Below, piece after piece: positions 60,940-64,000 of a stretch of 64,000 nucleotides of DNA. Origin of the DNA: Peribacillus simplex NBRC 15720 = DSM 1321 (GTDB taxonomy: Bacteria > Bacillota > Bacilli > Bacillales > DSM-1321); contig NZ_CP017704.1 in the NCBI RefSeq assembly GCF_002243645.1, positions 4,792,001 through 4,856,000 on the forward strand, written 5' to 3'. Position 1 is the stretch's first letter, and every line of letters starts with the position of its first letter. A program made the translations under genes and the position numbers. The notes under the pieces were generated by a model. That model had not been told where the DNA came from and did not search any database. It worked only from the letters and a program-made list of their open reading frames with translations.

Positions 60940-61572
60940 ATGATGAAAGACATTAAAAATATCTATTGTGTAGGTCGAAATTATGCTTTGCATGCAAAAG
61001 AATTAAATAATGAAGTACCAACTTCTCCTTTTTTATTTTCAAAACCAACTCATTCGCTTGTGGAAGCAAATGGTAAGTCCATTACGTTGCCGAGTAATCA
61101 GGGTTCCGTTCACTTTGAAACTGAACTTGTCATACATATCGCAAAGCAGTACGAATCAGGAATGAAAGTAGATGAAATAGTAGATGCCATGGCCATTGGG
61201 TTGGATTTAACACTTAGAGATGTTCAATCACAGTTAAAACAAAAACAGCATCCTTGGCTTTTGGCTAAAGGATTCAAAAATTCAGCTGTTCTTAGTGATT
61301 TTATTCCGTTTCCAGGTGTCGAAGCATGTGAACAATTAGATTTTTCACTTTTAAAAAATGGTGAGCGTGTACAAGTCGGAAATATTAAAGACTTACTTTT
61401 TGATTTGCAAACCATTATAGAATTTACAGCAGAGCATTTTGGGCTTGAGCAAGGAGATATTATTTTTACCGGTACTCCAAGTGGCGTCGGTCCTCTTTCA
61501 GATCAAGACAAGCTTTCATTAAACTGGGGTGCAAATGAAATAGGATCATGTTCAGTCACACTGAATTCATGA
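60940..61572 (+). CDS. fumarylacetoacetate-hydrolase-family protein
   Basis: This 210-residue FAH-fold protein has the metal-binding glutamates in HFETELVIHIAKQY and the flanking GLDLTLRDVQSQLKQKQHPW. The substrate-site Lys lies in LAKGFKNSAVLSDF, and IIFTGTPSGVGPLSDQDKLS is conserved. Relatives hydrolyse acylpyruvates or decarboxylate oxaloacetate; the reaction here is not fixed. Start: ATG 60940 or 60943 after AAAGAGTGAG, rather than the GTG at 60931 that lies in that site. Confidence 0.88.
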   Translation: MMKDIKNIYCVGRNYALHAKELNNEVPTSPFLFSKPTHSLVEANGKSITLPSNQGSVHFETELVIHIAKQYESGMKVDEIVDAMAIGLDLTLRDVQSQLKQKQHPWLLAKGFKNSAVLSDFIPFPGVEACEQLDFSLLKNGERVQVGNIKDLLFDLQTIIEFTAEHFGLEQGDIIFTGTPSGVGPLSDQDKLSLNWGANEIGSCSVTLNS

Positions 61573-61574
61573 AA

Positions 61575-61604
61575 AAAAGAGCAGTCATTTTGACTGTTTT
61601 TTTT
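61575..61604 (+). terminator. rho-independent terminator
   Basis: CAGTCA/TGACTG arms lie within A- and T-rich flanks, and TTTTTTTT follows, right after the FAH-family gene. Confidence 0.75.
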
Positions 61605-61822
61605 ATGGAATAACTCAATTTTAGACAAAAAGAAGAAACTCGTCTAAAATGAAAAGAACAATACCATACATGGAAACTGCCAATATGGCACACACTTTTT
61701 AAAAAAGTTTGACCATTAAATTCTGGCTTTGGTAAAATTATTTTTTATGGAGTATTTTAGATATGATAATCGATTAAAGTACCATATTTTAATTATAAAG
61801 GATAGAACAGGGTGGAATGTGC

Positions 61823-62251
61823 ATGAAAAACAATCAAGAAAAGAAGTATTTAGATAATTGGCTATCTCTTACTAATATTCAAATGAGCATTACGAATGAG
61901 TTGGAAAGTGCTTTGCAAAAAAATCATAACCTTTCGTTAAAAGAGTTTTACGTTCTTTATTTTTTATCCAAAACAAGCGATAAACAATTGAGGCTACAAC
62001 AATTACAAGAGATGGTAGGATTAAGCCAAAGTGCTATATCTAGGCTGGTAGGTAGGCTAGAAGCAAAAAGCTGCGGTGCATTACAAAGGCATATATGTGA
62101 AGATGATCGAAGAGGTATCTATACACGTTTAACTACATTAGGTGAAGAGAAACTACAAATTTCCTTAAATACTTTTCATGAAATTCTGCACTCTGCTTTT
62201 TCAAAAGGAAACCTTCAAGAAGAATTACAATCCTTAATCCAGAAATTATAA
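61823..62251 (+). CDS. MarR-family regulator
   Basis: This 142-residue winged-helix protein has a dimerisation helix, then LSLKEFYVLYFLSKTSDKQL, the recognition region LQEMVGLSQSAISRLVGRLE and the wing DDRRGIYTRLTTLGEEKL, as in MarR/SlyA regulators. Such proteins respond to phenolics, oxidants or metabolites. ATG 61823 follows AGGGTGG; an ATG two codons earlier is too close to it. No adjacent partner gene is intact, since the neighbouring transporter is dead. Confidence 0.9.
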   Translation: MKNNQEKKYLDNWLSLTNIQMSITNELESALQKNHNLSLKEFYVLYFLSKTSDKQLRLQQLQEMVGLSQSAISRLVGRLEAKSCGALQRHICEDDRRGIYTRLTTLGEEKLQISLNTFHEILHSAFSKGNLQEELQSLIQKL

Positions 62252-62621
62252 TATGGTACTTATTTTTAGTAATAAGTGAAGTCGGTTATTTCTATATATA
62301 TTAGATAGGAATATACCTTTAGCCCAGTATGGTATAAATGAACTGAATTTATTTAAATCTGAGTGTTGTTTGTATTTTATTCGACTTTTGATTTTTATTA
62401 TCAACAGACCTTTTAGCCAATTAATGACTAGTTAAATGCGTGCGCATGCATTTAAATTAACAGTAGATGTATTTATTAGTTAAGAGTGTATTCAATTTGT
62501 CCACGAAAGCTGGATTATATAGGTACTGCAGCATAATGCGCCAGATAAGAAACAGTCACTATCTGTTCCTTTAGCTGGCGCTTGCTGATGAAAAGGATTG
62601 TTTTAAAAATGCATCATTCCT
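62252..62621. other. intergenic stretch with a terminator-like hairpin
   Basis: No gene seen. GCGCCAG/CTGGCGC arms (62538-62581), with an inner AAACAG/CTGTT pairing, form a strong hairpin that could terminate either flanking transcript. Confidence 0.55.
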
Positions 62622-63455
62622 TTAAACTTTCTTTCCGCTGTTACTTGCATCACTAAGTGTAAGTGATTTAGTTTCGGGAGCCCAAGCTATTGATACAACT
62701 GCTCCAATAATAAGTACAGCTGTGAGACAAAACATTGTGAATTGGATTCCAAAATTTGCTATCCCCATTGGTAGTAGGAATGTCCCTATTGCTGATCCTA
62801 ATCTACTTATTGATGTTGCAAGTCCAACGCCAGTAGATCGAATTTCTGTTGGAAAGCTCTAGGCTGGAAATACGCCAACCAAGTTGCTGACAGCAGACAT
62901 AATCAAGGTAAAGATGGCAAAAGAAAGTATCATAAGTACTGTTGCACTGCTAGGTAGAACACTTAGAAGAGAGAGAGTAACGATTAATACAATAAAAGAG
63001 GAGATTAAGAATCCTCTACGAGAAAATTTAACCGTAAACCAAATACCTAAAACGGCACCTGCTATAAGTAGACCATTTAATAGGAAATCTGTGCCATAGC
63101 CTTCACTCAGTCCGATTGCATCGAGAATACTTGGTAAAAATGTGTAAATAGCGAAGTAAGGGATGACGAGACAAACGAAAAATATACAATTGAAAGCAGT
63201 GCGTTTTCTTATATCTTTACGAAATAAAGTTGCAAAACTGCTATTCGTTTGTACTGGTCTTTCATCATCAAGTACAATATTGGGGCCGACATGTTTCTTG
63301 ACAATTTCTCGGGCTTCTTCAATCCGTCCTTTACTAATCAGCCATCTTGGTGATTCAGGTGTACCCATTCGCAAAAACAAAATGATGACAGCTGGAATCG
63401 CAGACGAAGCAAGCATCCATCGCCAAGCATCTGGTGCGGAGTCTACTGCTAGTAT
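62622..63455 (-). pseudogene. sugar-porter-type MFS transporter, 5'-truncated with internal stop
   Basis: The frame covers the middle and C-terminal half of a general-substrate transporter. From the broken end it reads VDSAPDAWRWMLASSAIPAV, PESPRWLISKGRIEEAREIV and six helices, up to NLVGVFPA. There a TAG (62859-62861) interrupts the motif that should read FPAESFPTEIR. The frame then continues SFPTEIRSTGVGLATSISRL to ETKSLTLSDASNSGKKV at 62622. A single GAG to TAG change explains the stop. The N-terminal six helices are lost at about 63455, where an unrelated gene begins on the other strand. Confidence 0.85.
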
Positions 63456-64000
63456 GCCAACTGCAGTGGGAACTGGTATCGGAGTGGCGCCTGGCTATAC
63501 AGAAAAGATGTATGAATATTTGCCTGAGGTATCACATTTAGCTGTTATCAAAATGGGTAATTTTTTCGATGGACTGCAAAATGCAGACACATACTTAAAA
63601 ATATCTTCTTGTTTAAAAGGATTATCGAGTGGATTATCGAAAATGGCTAGTGATTTAAGGTTACTTTCATCAGGGTCAAGGGAGGGATTTGCTGAAATCA
63701 AATTGCCAGCGGTACAGCCAGGTTCTTCCATTATGCCTGGGGAAATCAATCCATGTATACCTGAAATGATGATGCAAGTTTGTTTTGATGTATATGGAAA
63801 TGATCAAGCAATTACATTCGCTGTAGATCGTGGCGAACTGGATTTGAACATCTGGGAACCGACTATTTTGAAAAATATATTTGACTCTTTTTCTATTTTG
63901 ACCAAATGTATTACCATGTTTACTGAAAAGTGCCTAAATGGTATTGAAGCGAATAAAACGGTTTGTTTGAATAATGCGGAAAATTCTTTATCTTTGTCCG
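63454..64000 (+). pseudogene. aspartate ammonia-lyase/fumarase-like gene, 5'-truncated, continues past the window
   Basis: The frame is open from about 63454 to the right edge and matches the second half of the aspartase/fumarase superfamily. It has PTAVGTGIGVAPGYTEKM, then GLSSGLSKMASDLRLLSSGS, the signature loop GSSIMPGEINPCIPEMM (normally MPGKxNP, so the conserved Lys is Glu), and DRGELDLNIWEPTILKNIF. The first 200 or so residues, including the ammonia-lyase N-terminal motifs, are absent. No ribosome site lies before the internal ATG at 63454. The lost start, the altered signature and the truncated neighbour argue for a dead gene, but the 3' part lies outside the window. Confidence 0.75.

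Overview
The window looks like chromosome from a low-GC, aerobic, spore-forming Bacillaceae, most like Peribacillus or the 'Bacillus simplex' group. The signs are strong AGGAGG-type ribosome sites, frequent TTG/GTG starts, a CcpA cre site, MurR/LacI/GntR regulation of sugar genes, and the short GC-rich intergenic repeat typical of Bacillus relatives. The genus is an inference. I saw no rRNA, tRNA or CRISPR array.

Layout. (1) 1-1.6 kb: the end of an amino-acid permease and a VOC-fold protein. (2) 1.6-9.5 kb: a sigma-54 activator divergent from an operon with a good -24/-12 promoter. The operon encodes a small membrane protein, an NCS1 permease, a heme-PAS N-demethylase, a DmmA-like zinc-ribbon protein, a flavin/2Fe-2S reductase and an aldehyde dehydrogenase. 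This looks like uptake and oxidative N-dealkylation of an unknown secondary amine. (3) 9.5-16.1 kb: an intergenic repeat, a second sigma-54 activator, its -24/-12 promoter, an iron alcohol dehydrogenase, a frameshifted permease and a succinate-semialdehyde-type dehydrogenase. 4-hydroxybutyrate use is a reasonable guess. (4) 16.1-27.9 kb: a peptidoglycan-sugar salvage locus. anmK and a secreted glycosylhydrolase diverge from murQ, LAC-family PTS IIB/IIC, a GH4 phosphoglycosidase, IIA, mupG, an amino-sugar kinase and murR, followed by a GntR regulator.

(5) 28-37 kb: a TetR/MFS efflux pair, an FG-GAP-like protein, an NAD(P)-binding protein, a 1.67-kb Tn3-derived element with matched terminal repeats (a decayed transposase end plus a STALD-like cargo gene), a secreted metallo-beta-lactamase-fold protein and an IS110 remnant. 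(6) 36.3-57.1 kb: a large GalNAc/galactosamine locus. It has GntR and LacI regulators, a Gfo/Idh/MocA oxidoreductase, an ABC importer without an ATPase, a ROK kinase, AgaS, LacC, LacD, a mannose-family PTS, an amino-sugar-6-P deacetylase and a 1306-residue secreted GH31 enzyme with FN3, F5/8C, dockerin-like and cohesin-like modules. Dead fragments of a second nagA and a second agaS lie inside it, so the locus has been rearranged. (7) 57.5-64 kb: small genes, a PHP phosphatase, an azoreductase, an FAH-family protein, a MarR regulator, and three dead genes (Lrp/AsnC, a sugar-porter MFS, and the 5'-truncated aspartase-like gene that runs off the right edge).

The logic is that of a soil saprophyte. 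Secreted glycosidases release amino sugars from peptidoglycan (region 4) or O-glycan-like polymers (region 6). PTS or ABC systems import them as phosphosugars or oligomers, and cytosolic enzymes convert them to GlcNAc-6-P or to triose phosphates through tagatose phosphates. The two sigma-54 operons add nitrogen/carbon catabolism of small amines and hydroxy-acids.
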